In this document: in pieces, positions 7,909-18,216 of the stretch
Numbering within the stretch: the stretch's first letter is position 1
How the letters are laid out: the number at the start of each line of letters is the position of its first letter
DNA from: DASRDR01 sp963812945 [NCBI: uncultured Candidatus Rokubacteria bacterium]
Lineage (GTDB): Bacteria; Methylomirabilota; Methylomirabilia; Rokubacteriales
Assembly (NCBI GenBank): GCA_963812945.1
Contig: CAWEXD010000010.1
Span: 186,001-250,000, forward strand
Direction: 5' to 3'
Length of the DNA stretch: 64,000 nucleotides
Notes under the pieces: generated by a model
Seen by the model: the letters and a program-made list of their open reading frames with translations, nothing else
Told to the model about the DNA's origin: nothing
Databases searched by the model: none
Position numbers and translations under genes: made by a program

Positions 7909-8919
7909 TCACGCCAAGAGGCGCGTGATCTCGTCTTGATCGAAGCGTGGCAGGGGCCCCGGCTGCCCCCCTCGCGTCAGCACCACCCCGGCCTCGCGCG
8001 GAACGACGCGGCCGATGAAGGCGGCCTCGATGTTCTCGCGCGCGAGCGCGTGGAGCAGGATCCCCGCGTCGGTTGGGCCGAGAGCCACCAGGAGCGCGCC
8101 CGAGGCGATCGTGCCGAGGGGGTCCAGCCCGAACTCCCGGCAGAGCGCGGCCCCCTCGGCCAGCACCGGGATCCGCTCGGCCTCCACGACCAGGCCAACC
8201 CCGGCTGCGTCGGCGACCTCCCACAGCGCCGTCGCCACGCCCCCTTCCGTCGGATCGTGCATCGCGTGGACACTGACCAGCTCCGCGGCCAGGAGCGCCT
8301 CGGGCACGATGGAGAGCCGGGCCAGCGTGCCGCGAGCCCGGGCCAGCCACGCGTCGTCGTATCCGCGGGCGCGGAGCTCGTCCGCGCGGGCGCGGGCGAT
8401 GATCGAGGTTCCCTCGAGCGGCACGCCCTTCGTCAGCACCAGCACGTCCCCGGGGCGGGCGCCGCCGGTCGTCACCAGCCGCGCCTTGTCGACCTCGCCG
8501 AGCATCGTGCCGACCACGATGGGCCGCTCGAGCCCGGGGGTGATCTCCGTGTGGCCGCCGACGAGCGCCACGCCCTGACGCTCGCACGCGGAGCCGAGCT
8601 GGGCGAAGAGCGCGGTGACGTCCGACTCGGTGGTGCGCCCCTCGGGAAGGAGGCACGTGGCCAGGAACCAGCGCGGGGTGGCTCCGCGGACGGCGAGGTC
8701 GTTCGCGTTGACGACCACGGCGTACCAGCCGAGATCCTCCGTCACGAACGTGATCGGATCGGTCGTGGCCACCAGGTAGCGGTCCCCCATGTCGAGCACG
8801 GCGGCGTCCTCCCCCACCCGCGGCCCCACGACGACCCGGGGATCCGGGGCCGCGTGCCGGGCCAGCAGCTCGCGGAGAAGAGTCGGGCGCAGCTTGCCGA
8901 GAGGGAGCGGGATGGTCAT
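7909..8919 (-). CDS. AIR synthase-related protein, HypE/PurM-like
   Basis: A 336-residue member of the PurM/HypE/ThiL/SelD ATP-binding superfamily. The N-terminal half shows GPRVGEDAAVLDMGDRYLVATTDPITF (metal/ATP loop) and WYAVVVNANDLAVRGATPRWFL, and the mid-region GGHTEITPG, all characteristic; the C-terminal half has HDPTEGGVATALWEVADAAGVG. HypE normally ends with a conserved Cys that is carbamoylated; here the C-terminus reads FDQDEITRLLA, lacking that Cys, and no other hydrogenase maturation gene is nearby. It is therefore probably one of the uncharacterised HypE-like ATP enzymes and not a true hydrogenase maturase. Confidence 0.78.
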   Translation of the reverse strand: MTIPLPLGKLRPTLLRELLARHAAPDPRVVVGPRVGEDAAVLDMGDRYLVATTDPITFVTEDLGWYAVVVNANDLAVRGATPRWFLATCLLPEGRTTESDVTALFAQLGSACERQGVALVGGHTEITPGLERPIVVGTMLGEVDKARLVTTGGARPGDVLVLTKGVPLEGTSIIARARADELRARGYDDAWLARARGTLARLSIVPEALLAAELVSVHAMHDPTEGGVATALWEVADAAGVGLVVEAERIPVLAEGAALCREFGLDPLGTIASGALLVALGPTDAGILLHALARENIEAAFIGRVVPREAGVVLTRGGQPGPLPRFDQDEITRLLA

Positions 8920-9145
8920 CCGAGCCCGCCCAGTATAGCCCTGCCCCGTGGGCGAATGCCCACCCCGGGGGCTTTCCCCGGCCCCGTCCGCCCGGAGGGC
9001 CGCGCCGGGGGCCCTGGATGGCGCGGAAAGGGGGACCAAACCCCCATCCCGGGCCCCCTCCGACGCCCGCGCCGCCGGGGGCATCGTGGTTGCACTCTGG
9101 ATCGCTGTCGTCTTCCGGGCTTCGGCCCCTATGAGGAGAGCCATC

Positions 9146-9976
9146 ATGCCATCGCGCAGGGGAATGTGGGGATTGCTCGCAGGACTCGGACTCTTGACCG
9201 GCGTCGTCGCCGCGTGCGGCGGGAGCACCAGCTCCAGCACCGGGCCATCCAGCGGCGGCGGGGGGGTAGGCAGCGGCAGCTCGGGCGCGGTCGTCCAGGG
9301 CCAGCTCCGGCGGGGGGCGGGGTCGGCACAGGGCGAGTCAGTCCTTTTCGTGGTCTTCCGGACTGCCCTTGGCATCGGGCTCGCGGAAGCCGCCACGCTC
9401 CCGCTGGAGGGCGCCACAGTAACGCTGAGCGGCCCTGGAGGGACGTTCACGGACACGACGGACGGCAGCGGGAGTTTCAGCTTCCCCGACTTGCTGCCCG
9501 GCACCTACACGTTCTCGGTCTGCGTCGTCACCCCGCCCGCCCCCGCCTGCGTACCCCAGACCATCCTGTCACCGGCGCCGGCGCAGATCACGGTGGGACC
9601 CGCCGATCTGGGGACGATTAACGGGACGGTCCTCGACGACGACACCACCGTCCTCGAGGTGTCTATCGTGGCCGAGTCGGTGACTGCCCAAGGCATCCTC
9701 CAGAACGACGCCCAGCTCTGCATCGCGAGCCGCGTCGCGGTGGCTGCCAACGTCCCCCTCGGACAGATCATCGATCTGCGGGTCGATCAAAAGATGGGGT
9801 GGGGCAAGATTGCCAAGCTGAAGGGCGTCCACCCGGGCGTGATCGGCGGGGGGATTCATTGCGACGCGGCGCAGCTGGACGACCTGCGCGTAGCGAACGG
9901 GCAGGGCAACGGCAAGGGCAACGGCAACAGCAACGGGAACGGCAAGGGCAAGGGCAAGAAGAAGGGCCAGGCCTGA
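9146..9976 (+). CDS. lipoprotein with carboxypeptidase-regulatory-like domain and Gly/Asn/Lys tail
   Basis: A 276-residue predicted lipoprotein. The signal peptide (MPSRRGMWGLLAGLGLLTG) ends in the lipobox VVAAC. A Ser/Gly linker follows (about 25-50), then a beta-sandwich region (90-150) containing LEGATVTLSGPGGTFTDTTDGSGSFSFPDLLPGTYTF, the signature of carboxypeptidase regulatory-like/prealbumin-type domains used as surface stalks. The middle part (QLCIASRVAVAAN...) is not recognised. The last 27 residues are a low-complexity run of Gly, Asn and Lys encoded by imperfect GGCAACGGCAAG repeats. The start is chosen at ATG 9146, which has GAGGAG at a proper distance; ATG 9131 is an in-frame alternative. 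Confidence 0.62.
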   Translation: MPSRRGMWGLLAGLGLLTGVVAACGGSTSSSTGPSSGGGGVGSGSSGAVVQGQLRRGAGSAQGESVLFVVFRTALGIGLAEAATLPLEGATVTLSGPGGTFTDTTDGSGSFSFPDLLPGTYTFSVCVVTPPAPACVPQTILSPAPAQITVGPADLGTINGTVLDDDTTVLEVSIVAESVTAQGILQNDAQLCIASRVAVAANVPLGQIIDLRVDQKMGWGKIAKLKGVHPGVIGGGIHCDAAQLDDLRVANGQGNGKGNGNSNGNGKGKGKKKGQA

Positions 9977-9995
9977 GCCGCGCTACACCGCTCGC

Positions 9996-10024
9996 GACGC
10001 CGCCGGCCATCCGCCGGCGGCGTC
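9996..10024. terminator. 12-bp perfect hairpin between convergent genes
   Basis: GACGCCGCCGGC (9996-10007) pairs perfectly with GCCGGCGGCGTC (10013-10024) around a five-base loop. It sits between the convergent ends of the lipoprotein gene (+) and RNase G gene (-). There is no T-tract on either side, so it may stop RNA polymerase only weakly or protect 3' ends. Confidence 0.5.
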
Positions 10025-10063
10025 GGCGTGCGCCCCATCGGGCCGGCTGGCCACCCCGCGAGC

Positions 10064-11623
10064 TCAGCGGGTGATGATCTCGTACTCGTCCTTGTGAAGC
10101 CCGGGGACGCTCTGGACGGTGACCTTGCGCTGGATCCGACGCTGCAGGACCTCCAGGCCTTCCCCCTCCTCCTCCTGGAGGTGCGCCGCCAGATCCGGAT
10201 TCACCCGGATCAGCACCTCCTGCCCGGAGATGTCCCGGATCGCGACCTGGATCTTCCGGTAGATCTCGGCCGTGAGCGCGGGCGCCGACTTGACCACGCC
10301 GGTCCCCTTGCAGGTCGGGCACGCCTGCATGAGCAAGGAATGCAGGCTCTGCCGCACGCGCTTTCGGGTCATCTCCACGAGGCCGAGCTCGGAGATCTCC
10401 AGCACGTTCGTCCGAGACTTGTCGTCGCCGAGGGCGCGCTTCAGGGCACGGGACACCTGGGCCCGATGGTCCTCCTGGTCCATGTCGATGAGGTCGATGA
10501 TGATGATCCCGCCCAGGTCGCGCAGGCGGATCTGCCGGACGATCTCCCCGACCGCCTCAAGGTTGATCTTGAGGATCGTCTCCTCGAGGTCGCGCTTGCC
10601 GACGTACTTGCCGGTGTTCACGTCGATCGACACCAGCGCCTCGGTCTGGTCGATGACCAGGTAGCCCCCGGACTTGAGCCACACGCGGCGCCGGATGGCC
10701 TTGTCGATCTCCTTCTCGATCCCCCGGGCCTCGAAGATCGACTCCCGGTCGGCGTGGAGGTGGATCCGGTCGGCGAGGGCAGGAACCAGCGCCTCGGCGT
10801 ACTCCAGCGCCCGACGGTACTCCTCCTCGGAATCGATCAGGATCTCCTCGACGTCGGCGGCGAAGAGATCCCGAACCACCCGGAACACCAGATCGCCTTC
10901 CTCGTGCAGCGCCGCGCGCGGCGGGGCCTGGGCAAATCGCGCCTGCACCTGCTGCCACAGACGGGCGAGGAACGTGATGTCGGCGCCGAACTCCACCTCG
11001 CCTCGTCCCTCGCCCACCGTGCGGACGATGAGTCCGCCACCCCCCGCCGGCCGCAGGCTCCGCACGATCTGCCGCAGGCGATCCCGCTCATCCGCGTCCC
11101 GGATCCGCCGCGAGACGCCGACGTGGTTCACCTGGGGCATGTACACGAGGTAGCGGCCGGGAAGGCTGATGAAGGACGTGATCCGGGCGCCCTTGGTGCC
11201 CAGGGACTCCTTGGAGACCTGGACCAGGATCTCCTGGCCCTTGCGGAGGACGTCTTCGATCGGCGTGATCTCGCGGCGCTCGCGCGCGGGCGGCGCCGGC
11301 GCCGACTCCGCGCCCTCCCCGTCGGGGCCGCCGTCTTCCCTCTCGAGCTCGAGATCTTCGTCCTCGGCGAGCATCAGCCGCTCGTACTCGCCCAGGTTGG
11401 CGATAAAGTCGCCGGCATAGAGGAAGGCGTCCTTGGCCAGGCCGATGTCGACGAACGCGGCCTGCATGCCGGGGAGGACGTTGGTTACGACGCCCTTATA
11501 GACGTTCCCGACGATGGAGCGGTGGCGGCGCCGCTCGACGAACAGCTCGGTGAGGACGCCGCCGTCGAGGATGGCGACGCGCGTTTCGCTGATCCCGGCA
11601 TTGACGACGATGTGACGTGGCAT
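10064..11623 (-). CDS. rng: ribonuclease G/E family endoribonuclease
   Basis: A 519-residue RNase E/G. It makes single-strand, 5'-monophosphate-stimulated cuts in rRNA precursors and mRNA. An S1 domain covers about 35-130 (GNVYKGVVTNVLPGMQAAFVDIG...), interrupted by a Glu/Asp/Pro-rich insert around 85-110. The catalytic DNase I-like domain contains SIDVNTGKYVGKRD and GGIIIIDLIDMD with the two metal-binding aspartates, and the zinc link is CPTCKGTG. It lacks the long C-terminal scaffold of E. coli RNase E, so RNase G is the better name. It follows rodA in the mre-mrd-rod cluster, a conserved arrangement. The start is the ATG giving the canonical PRHIVVNAG N-terminus. Confidence 0.93.
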   Translation of the reverse strand: MPRHIVVNAGISETRVAILDGGVLTELFVERRRHRSIVGNVYKGVVTNVLPGMQAAFVDIGLAKDAFLYAGDFIANLGEYERLMLAEDEDLELEREDGGPDGEGAESAPAPPARERREITPIEDVLRKGQEILVQVSKESLGTKGARITSFISLPGRYLVYMPQVNHVGVSRRIRDADERDRLRQIVRSLRPAGGGGLIVRTVGEGRGEVEFGADITFLARLWQQVQARFAQAPPRAALHEEGDLVFRVVRDLFAADVEEILIDSEEEYRRALEYAEALVPALADRIHLHADRESIFEARGIEKEIDKAIRRRVWLKSGGYLVIDQTEALVSIDVNTGKYVGKRDLEETILKINLEAVGEIVRQIRLRDLGGIIIIDLIDMDQEDHRAQVSRALKRALGDDKSRTNVLEISELGLVEMTRKRVRQSLHSLLMQACPTCKGTGVVKSAPALTAEIYRKIQVAIRDISGQEVLIRVNPDLAAHLQEEEGEGLEVLQRRIQRKVTVQSVPGLHKDEYEIITR

Positions 11624-11769
11624 GGGTCCGTGGCTCCCAGCGGGGCGCCGGGGCCGCCCGGGCCATCCCGCCCTCCCGAACACCCGCCCCGCGGGCGCGC
11701 GACAAGCCCCGGCGGGCCATCGCGCCCGGATCCCGCAGAACCGGATCGGACGGGGACGGAGGGCATGGC

Positions 11770-12846
11770 TCAGGCGAACCGACGCATCCGCACGTTGGCA
11801 ATCAGGGCGACGGCGCCGACCGCCGTCAGGAGGGCCGAGCCGCCGTAGCTGACGAGGGGAAGGGGAATGCCCACCACCGGGAGAAGCCCCGTGACCATCC
11901 CGAGGTTCACCAGCGCCTGGGAGGCGAGGAGCACGGTGGCCCCGGTGGCGAGCAGGCTGCCCAGTGTGTCCCGCGCCGTGGCCGCGACCTCGAAGCCGCG
12001 GAGCACGAGCAGGATGTACACGATGAGCAGCCCGAGCGCCCCGAGGAAACCCCACGATTCAGCGAAGGCGGCAAACACGAAGTCCGTGTGGCGCTCCGGC
12101 AAGAAGGCGAGGCGGCTCTGGGTGCCCCCGAAGAGCCCTTTGCCCCACAGCTGGCCGGAGCCGATCGTGATCTTCGCCTGGATGACGTTCCAGGCGCTGC
12201 CGAGCGGATCCCGCGACGGGTCGATGTAGACGAGGATCCGCTCGCGCTGATAGTCGCGAAGGAAGAACCAGACCGCCGGCAGCACCGCGAGGCCGCAGCC
12301 GGCGAGCATCCCGAGGTGACGCCAGCGCGCGCCGCCGACGACGATGAGGGCGGCCGCTACCGGCATAAGCGTGAGCGCAGTCCCGAGATCGGGCTGCTTG
12401 ACGATCAAACCAATCGCGGGAAGAGTCAGTGCCAGCGGGACGAGCACACGGTCCCACCCGGGCCGGTGTGACTCCCGCGCCGCGAGGTAGACGGCCAGCG
12501 TCCCGATGAAGGCGAGCTTGAACAGTTCCGACGGCTGAAAGCCCACCGGCCCCAGGTGGATCCAGCGGCGCGCGCCCATGGCGGAGCGCCCCGCGACCAG
12601 CACGAAGAGCAGGGTCAGGAGGCCGAGGCCGTAGCCCCAGCAAGCCCAGCGCGCCAGGGCGCGGTAGTCGACGGACACGATAACCACGGCGGCCACGGTC
12701 GCGATCCCGAGGGCGATCAGCTGCCGGGCGCCCTGGCGCGGCACGATGGTCGACACCGTCAGGAGGCCCATCGCGATCAGCAGACCGGCCAGGCCGAAGA
12801 GCTGCCAGTCGAACTGGACCAGGAGGCGGCGGTCGACGCGGAGCAT
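11770..12846 (-). CDS. rodA: rod shape-determining glycosyltransferase RodA
   Basis: A 358-residue SEDS-family polytopic membrane protein, the peptidoglycan glycosyltransferase of the elongasome. About ten hydrophobic segments are visible; landmarks are GARRWIHLGPVGFQPSELFKLAFI, KQPDLGTALT with the conserved Asp region, GKGLFGGTQSRLAFLPERHTDFVFA and the terminal GIPLPLVSYGGSALLT. Length is normal. It sits immediately downstream of its partner transpeptidase PBP2 in the same operon. Confidence 0.95.
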   Translation of the reverse strand: MLRVDRRLLVQFDWQLFGLAGLLIAMGLLTVSTIVPRQGARQLIALGIATVAAVVIVSVDYRALARWACWGYGLGLLTLLFVLVAGRSAMGARRWIHLGPVGFQPSELFKLAFIGTLAVYLAARESHRPGWDRVLVPLALTLPAIGLIVKQPDLGTALTLMPVAAALIVVGGARWRHLGMLAGCGLAVLPAVWFFLRDYQRERILVYIDPSRDPLGSAWNVIQAKITIGSGQLWGKGLFGGTQSRLAFLPERHTDFVFAAFAESWGFLGALGLLIVYILLVLRGFEVAATARDTLGSLLATGATVLLASQALVNLGMVTGLLPVVGIPLPLVSYGGSALLTAVGAVALIANVRMRRFA

Positions 12847-12929
12847 GGCTCAGGCCATTCCGACGGGCGCGCCGCGCCGCCCCGGGATTCCCGGGCCGGC
12901 CGGACGACCGGAAACGCCGCCGCTCGGGT

Positions 12930-14735
12930 TCACTGGCCGAGATCCCCGCGCGCGACCTTCTCGAGGAACACGGCCTTGAGGACGTCGCGCGCGATCGGTG
13001 CGGCGACCTGCCCTCCGAGGCCCGCGCGCTCGCCGAACACGACGACGACGACCTGCGGCTCGTCGAGTGGCGCGAATCCCGCGAACCACGCGTGGTCCTG
13101 GTCCCTCCGCTTGCGGTCGGCGTCACTCCGGAACTCGTGGGTCTGCGCGGTGCCGGTCTTCCCGCCCACACGCACGCCTGGCACCCGCGCCTGCTTGCCC
13201 GTGCCCTCCGCGACCACCGCCCCCAGCGCCTCCCGCAGGAACTCGAAGACGACCGGGGCCAGCTCGACCCGGCCCTGGATCTGGGGGGCCTCCTCCCGGA
13301 TCAACCGCCCGTCCGGCGTCACGACCCGGTCGACGAGACGCGGCTTCCAGAGCGTGCCGCCGTTCGCGACGGCCCCCATCATGCGCGCGATCTGGAGCGG
13401 CGTCACGGTGATGAGACCCTGGCCGATCGCCAGGCTCACGGTGTCGCCCGGATGCCACTTGTCCTTGAGGGCCTCCCGCTTCCAGGCCGGCGAGGGCACG
13501 AGCCCTGGCCGCTCGCCGATGAGCCCGCTGTGCGTCACCCGGCCGAGGCCGAACTCCTCGGCCATCTGGGCGATCCGCTCGGGGCCGACCTTCAGCCCGA
13601 GCTGGTAGAAGAACGTGTTGCAGGAGAACTGGATGGCCTCGTGGAGCGTGAGCGCCCCCCGGTCATGATCCTCCCAGTTGTGGTACGGGCGCCCCCCGAA
13701 CACCCACTGGCGCGCGCACGCCAGGCGGTCGAACGGCGTGATGACCTGGCTCTGGAGCGCCGCGGCCGCGACCACGAGCTTGAAGAGCGAGCCCGGCGGA
13801 TACAGCCCCTGGACCGCCCGGTTGAGCAGCGGGCGCGTGGGGTCCTGCACGAGCTCGAGCCACGTCTCGCGGTCCAGCGGGCGTGAGAACCGTTCCACGG
13901 GGAACGCCGGGTGGGACACCAGGGCGAGCACGTCGCCGTTGCGCGGATCCATGACCACGACGGCGCCGGCCCGCGCGCCGAGCGCGTCCTCGGCCGCCTG
14001 CTGGATCCGGCGGTCGATGGTCGTGTACATGTGGGCCCCCGACACCGGCTCCCGGCGGTCGAGCACCCGGATCAGCCGCCCGTAGGCGTCCACCTCGACC
14101 TGCTCGCCCCCATCCCGGCCTCGAAGGTGCTCGTCGTGGAGTCGCTCGAGCCCTGTTTGTCCCACGAGGTCCCCGCGGCGAAGACCGCCCCGCCCAAGGT
14201 CCTGGTCCGAGGCCTCGCGGACATAGCCCAAGAGGTGGGCCGCGAACCGGACTCCGGGGTACGCGCGCTGGGGCTCGACCTCGACGGTGACTCCCGGCAG
14301 GTCGAGCCGCCACTCCTCGATGCGGGCGACCTCCTCGAGCGTGAGACCCCGCGAGAGCCTGAGCGGCCACGGCGAATCCGACGAGACGCGCGCCAGCCGG
14401 TCCCGGAGCTCGCTGGCGGGGGTCTGGACGAGCCCCGCCAGTCGGTCGACCAGGGCGCCCATGTCCGGGACGTCGCGCGGCACCACGACCAGGGTGAAGG
14501 CCGGTCGGTTGTCGACCAGCGGAAGCCCGGCGCGGTCGAACAGGATGCCCCGGGGCGCCGCGATGGGCCGGAGCCGGATCCGGTTCTTGTCCGAGAGCGC
14601 GGCCAGCCGCTCGCCGCTCAGGATCTGGAGGTAGGCGAGCTGGGTGGCGACGGCGAGGAACCCCACGCCGAGCACCGTCGCCAGGAGCCGGAGCCGGGTC
14701 CGCTGGACGGCGGACGCCGGGCGAGGTCGCATCAT
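12930..14735 (-). CDS. mrdA: penicillin-binding protein 2, elongasome transpeptidase
   Basis: A 601-residue class B PBP that cross-links lateral-wall peptidoglycan. One N-terminal membrane anchor (about 17-37) is followed by the dimerisation domain (to about 235) and the transpeptidase domain. Active-site motifs are complete: SLFK (S316-K319) with the nucleophile Ser, SCN (371-373) and KTG (526-528). The start overlaps the end of mreD; two adjacent ATG codons (14735, 14732) are both possible. Context mreBCD-mrdA-rodA fixes the identity as PBP2 and not the septal PBP3. Confidence 0.95.
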   Translation of the reverse strand: MMRPRPASAVQRTRLRLLATVLGVGFLAVATQLAYLQILSGERLAALSDKNRIRLRPIAAPRGILFDRAGLPLVDNRPAFTLVVVPRDVPDMGALVDRLAGLVQTPASELRDRLARVSSDSPWPLRLSRGLTLEEVARIEEWRLDLPGVTVEVEPQRAYPGVRFAAHLLGYVREASDQDLGRGGLRRGDLVGQTGLERLHDEHLRGRDGGEQVEVDAYGRLIRVLDRREPVSGAHMYTTIDRRIQQAAEDALGARAGAVVVMDPRNGDVLALVSHPAFPVERFSRPLDRETWLELVQDPTRPLLNRAVQGLYPPGSLFKLVVAAAALQSQVITPFDRLACARQWVFGGRPYHNWEDHDRGALTLHEAIQFSCNTFFYQLGLKVGPERIAQMAEEFGLGRVTHSGLIGERPGLVPSPAWKREALKDKWHPGDTVSLAIGQGLITVTPLQIARMMGAVANGGTLWKPRLVDRVVTPDGRLIREEAPQIQGRVELAPVVFEFLREALGAVVAEGTGKQARVPGVRVGGKTGTAQTHEFRSDADRKRRDQDHAWFAGFAPLDEPQVVVVVFGERAGLGGQVAAPIARDVLKAVFLEKVARGDLGQ

Positions 14736-15214
14736 CGACGCGAGACGAGCCGGCTGACCGGCCAGGCCAGCGCGGCGGCGGCCAGGATCCCGTTGTATCC
14801 CGCCTGCGGCACGATCACCCGAGTGAACAGCTCACCGAGCGGCGCCGGATAGTGGAACAGCTGCAGGAGGGCGAAGCGCGCCAACCCGTCGACCACCGTG
14901 GCCAAGATCGCCAGGCCCACCGGGACGATCGGGCGCGTCACGAGGATCCAGCGCGGCAGGTCGCCGGCGACGAAGCCGACGAGCGCCTTCGACAGGGCAT
15001 GGAGACCGAGCGGCCCCCCGGCCACGGCGTCCTGCGCGAGACCCAGGGCGAAGCCCGTCAGACAGCCGGCCTCGGCCCCGAAGCGAAGCGCCAGCAGCAC
15101 GGTCAGCACGATGGGCACGTCGGGGACGACACCCGCGATGCCGACCACCGGGACCACCGTGCACTGCACGAGCGCCCCCCCGCTGACGGCAAGGATGTAG
15201 AGAGGGAGGCGCAC
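14732..15214 (-). CDS. mreD: rod shape-determining protein MreD
   Basis: A 160-residue integral membrane protein with about five hydrophobic segments (ILAVSGGALVQCTVVPVVG..., LALRFGAEAGCLTGFALGLAQDAVAG...). The motif GLAQDAVAGGPLGLHALSKALVGFVAG is typical of MreD, which links MreC to PBP2/RodA. It starts with GTG three bases after the mreC stop and overlaps mrdA. Confidence 0.9.
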   Translation of the reverse strand: MRLPLYILAVSGGALVQCTVVPVVGIAGVVPDVPIVLTVLLALRFGAEAGCLTGFALGLAQDAVAGGPLGLHALSKALVGFVAGDLPRWILVTRPIVPVGLAILATVVDGLARFALLQLFHYPAPLGELFTRVIVPQAGYNGILAAAALAWPVSRLVSRR

Positions 15215-15217
15215 CGC

Positions 15218-16066
15218 TCAGGACTCGGGGAACGCCGGGGCCAGGTCCCCGCCCGTCCCGCGCGGGAGCAGCAGCACTTCCTCGACGCTCGTGAGGTCGA
15301 CGGCGGGCTCGAGCTCCGCCGTGCGGAAGAGCCCGGTCGGCGCGTACACGCGCAGCACCCGCCCGAGCGGCAATCCCTTGGGGAACAGCTCTCCGACGCC
15401 CGACGTGAGGACGAGGTCACCCGGCTGCAACGCCTCCTCGCTCGCGGCCAGCTTGAGACGGAGGCGGCCGCCCGCGACCCCCTCCACGAGGCCCTGAGCC
15501 CGCGTGCGCAGCACGACCCCGCCGATGCTCGAGGCCGGATCGGTGAGAACCTGCACCACGGCGGAGTGGCGGCGGAGGACAGCGACCCGCCCGACCACCC
15601 CGCCGGTGACCACCACCGCCGACAGGCGCTCCACGCCGTCCGCGCGACCGCGGTCGACCGTCAGGCCTCGTGTGAATCCATTCCAATCCCGGGCCATGAC
15701 CTCGGCCCCGAGGGTCCGCTCGGGAAGCCGTTCGCGCAGGGTTGCCATGCTCCGGAGCCGCGTGTTCTCGGCCTCGAGGGCTTCCTGGCGGAGCTGTCGG
15801 AGCCGGAGGGCGGCGGTCTCGGCGCGCAGCCGCCCGACCTCGGCGCGCAGATGCTTCCAGTCGAGGTACCCGGCCCAGAGCGCGGCGGCGCCGCGGTGGA
15901 CCCGCGCGAACGCGGTCTGGATCGGCGCGGTGACCGTGGCGATCCCCTCGGCGAGCCAGAGTCCCTCGCCGGGCCGGGTCTGCTGCGCGGTGAGCAGCGC
16001 GACCGCGGCCATCACCACGATGGCGAGAACCGAGTACTTCCGGTAGCGGACCAGCAGGTCGAGCAC
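15218..16066 (-). CDS. mreC: rod shape-determining protein MreC
   Basis: A 282-residue single-pass periplasmic scaffold. The anchor is at about 12-30 (SVLAIVVMAAVALL), a coiled coil at 70-110 (LRAEVGRLRAETAALRLRQLRQEALEAENTRL), then the two beta-barrel domains containing VVTGGVVGRVAVLRRHSAVVQVLTDPASSIGGVV and LVLTSGVGELFPKGLPLGRV, both family signatures. GTG start 19 bases after mreB. Its length is normal. Confidence 0.93.
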   Translation of the reverse strand: MLDLLVRYRKYSVLAIVVMAAVALLTAQQTRPGEGLWLAEGIATVTAPIQTAFARVHRGAAALWAGYLDWKHLRAEVGRLRAETAALRLRQLRQEALEAENTRLRSMATLRERLPERTLGAEVMARDWNGFTRGLTVDRGRADGVERLSAVVVTGGVVGRVAVLRRHSAVVQVLTDPASSIGGVVLRTRAQGLVEGVAGGRLRLKLAASEEALQPGDLVLTSGVGELFPKGLPLGRVLRVYAPTGLFRTAELEPAVDLTSVEEVLLLPRGTGGDLAPAFPES

Positions 16067-16085
16067 GACGGGACCTCCGCCCCGA

Positions 16086-17523
<1,438 letters not shown>

Positions 17524-18006
17524 GTGGAACACGACGCGGGCCAGCAGGCTGACGCGTACTTTCGGGCCGCGCACGCCGCCCAGATGCGCGGCGATCTGGA
17601 CGAAGCGGTCGCGCTCTACCGGAAGTCGCTCGCCCGCGTCCCCACCGCGGAGGCGCACACGTTCCTCGGCTGGACCCTCTCGTTCCGCGGCGACTACGAA
17701 GGGGCGATCCAGGAGTGCCGCCGGGCCATCGAGGTCGACCCTGGGTTCGGCAACCCCTACAACGACATCGGCTCGTACCTGATCGCGCTCGGCCGGCCGC
17801 AGGAGGCGATGGCCTGGCTCCGGAAAGCCGTGAGGGCGCCGCGCTACGAGCCTCGGCACTACCCGCACGTCAACCTCGCGCGCGTCTACGTGAAGCTGCG
17901 GCAGCTTGACGCGGCGATCGCCGAGCTCCGCGCCGCGCTCGCCATCGCGCCCCAGTACCGGCCGGCTCGCGTCGAGCTACACCGGCTTCTCGGGCTTCTC
18001 AACTGA
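17524..18006 (+). CDS. TPR repeat protein
   Basis: A 160-residue soluble protein made almost entirely of four tetratricopeptide repeats, starting near residues 10 (AYFRAAHAAQMRGDLDEAVALYRKSL), 42, 76 and 112. No signal peptide, membrane segment or catalytic domain is seen. TPRs mediate protein-protein contacts; the partner is unknown. GTG start; stands alone, divergent from mreB and convergent with the small-ORF/RNA locus downstream, whose terminator ends about 20 bases past this stop. Confidence 0.75.
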   Translation: MEHDAGQQADAYFRAAHAAQMRGDLDEAVALYRKSLARVPTAEAHTFLGWTLSFRGDYEGAIQECRRAIEVDPGFGNPYNDIGSYLIALGRPQEAMAWLRKAVRAPRYEPRHYPHVNLARVYVKLRQLDAAIAELRAALAIAPQYRPARVELHRLLGLLN

Positions 18007-18025
18007 GCTGCCGCCCGGGCGCCCG

Positions 18026-18113
18026 AAAATAGGGAGCCCCGAGGGCACTTGCGGCCCGCCGCCGCTAGCCGGCGCAGGCCGCCCCGCAGGTGAGTACGCG
18101 GGACCCTCGGGGC
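18026..18113 (-). terminator. multi-stem terminator-like structure of the small-ORF transcript
   Basis: GCCCCGAGGG (18036-18045) and CCCTCGGGGC (18104-18113) form a perfect 10-bp outer helix. Inside it, 18048-18054 pairs with 18084-18090 and a small GC hairpin closes the centre. Read on the minus strand the outer helix is followed by TCCCTATTTTC, a weak T-tract. It could also block read-through from the TPR gene on the plus strand. Confidence 0.5.
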
Positions 18114-18114
18114 C

Positions 18115-18146
18115 GGTGGTGCCTGGATCCTCCCAGGCAGGCCACC
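18115..18146. other. GC-rich hairpin with six-base loop
   Basis: GGTGG-TGCCTGG (18115-18126) pairs with CCAGGCA-GG-CCACC (18133-18146), a 12-bp stem with one two-base bulge. It lies between the small ORF and the multi-stem terminator and probably forms part of the same minus-strand RNA. Confidence 0.5.
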
Positions 18147-18171
18147 CTCGCTGCTAACGGGTGCGCACGAC

Positions 18172-18216
18172 CTAGGAGGTCACCACCTCACATCTCACCG
18201 GTTGACTTCCACACAC
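18172..18216 (-). CDS. candidate 14-residue peptide ORF with full-length Shine-Dalgarno
   Basis: On the minus strand GTG begins a 14-codon frame, MCGSQPVRCEVVTS, ending in TAG. It is preceded by AGAAAGGAGGTGGTCC (18221-18236), which complements the last 16 bases of 16S rRNA except for one G-U-type change; no other gene in this window has so complete a ribosome site. The stop codon lies in a small hairpin (GACCT-CCT-AGGTC). The two Cys residues are seven positions apart. I do not recognise a family. It could be a leader peptide, a microprotein or a ribosome-binding RNA. The strength of the initiation signal is seen; expression is inferred. Confidence 0.4.
   Translation of the reverse strand: MCGSQPVRCEVVTS

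Noticed and set aside
7909-8919. Hydrogenase maturation protein HypE.
   Set aside because: The C-terminal Cys that is carbamoylated in HypE is missing and no hydrogenase genes are near.
9900-9975. CRISPR-like or tandem DNA repeat in the GGCAACGGCAAG region.
   Set aside because: The repeats are short, imperfect and in frame within the lipoprotein gene; there are no spacers.
12556-14852. Long plus-strand open frames opposite rodA and mrdA.
   Set aside because: Shadows of conserved genes; no ribosome sites and composition typical of antisense reading in high-GC DNA.
18026-18146. Stem cluster downstream of the TPR gene as a known riboswitch (cobalamin, TPP, glycine, T-box).
   Set aside because: None of the conserved cores of these classes is present and no gene lies correctly downstream on either strand.
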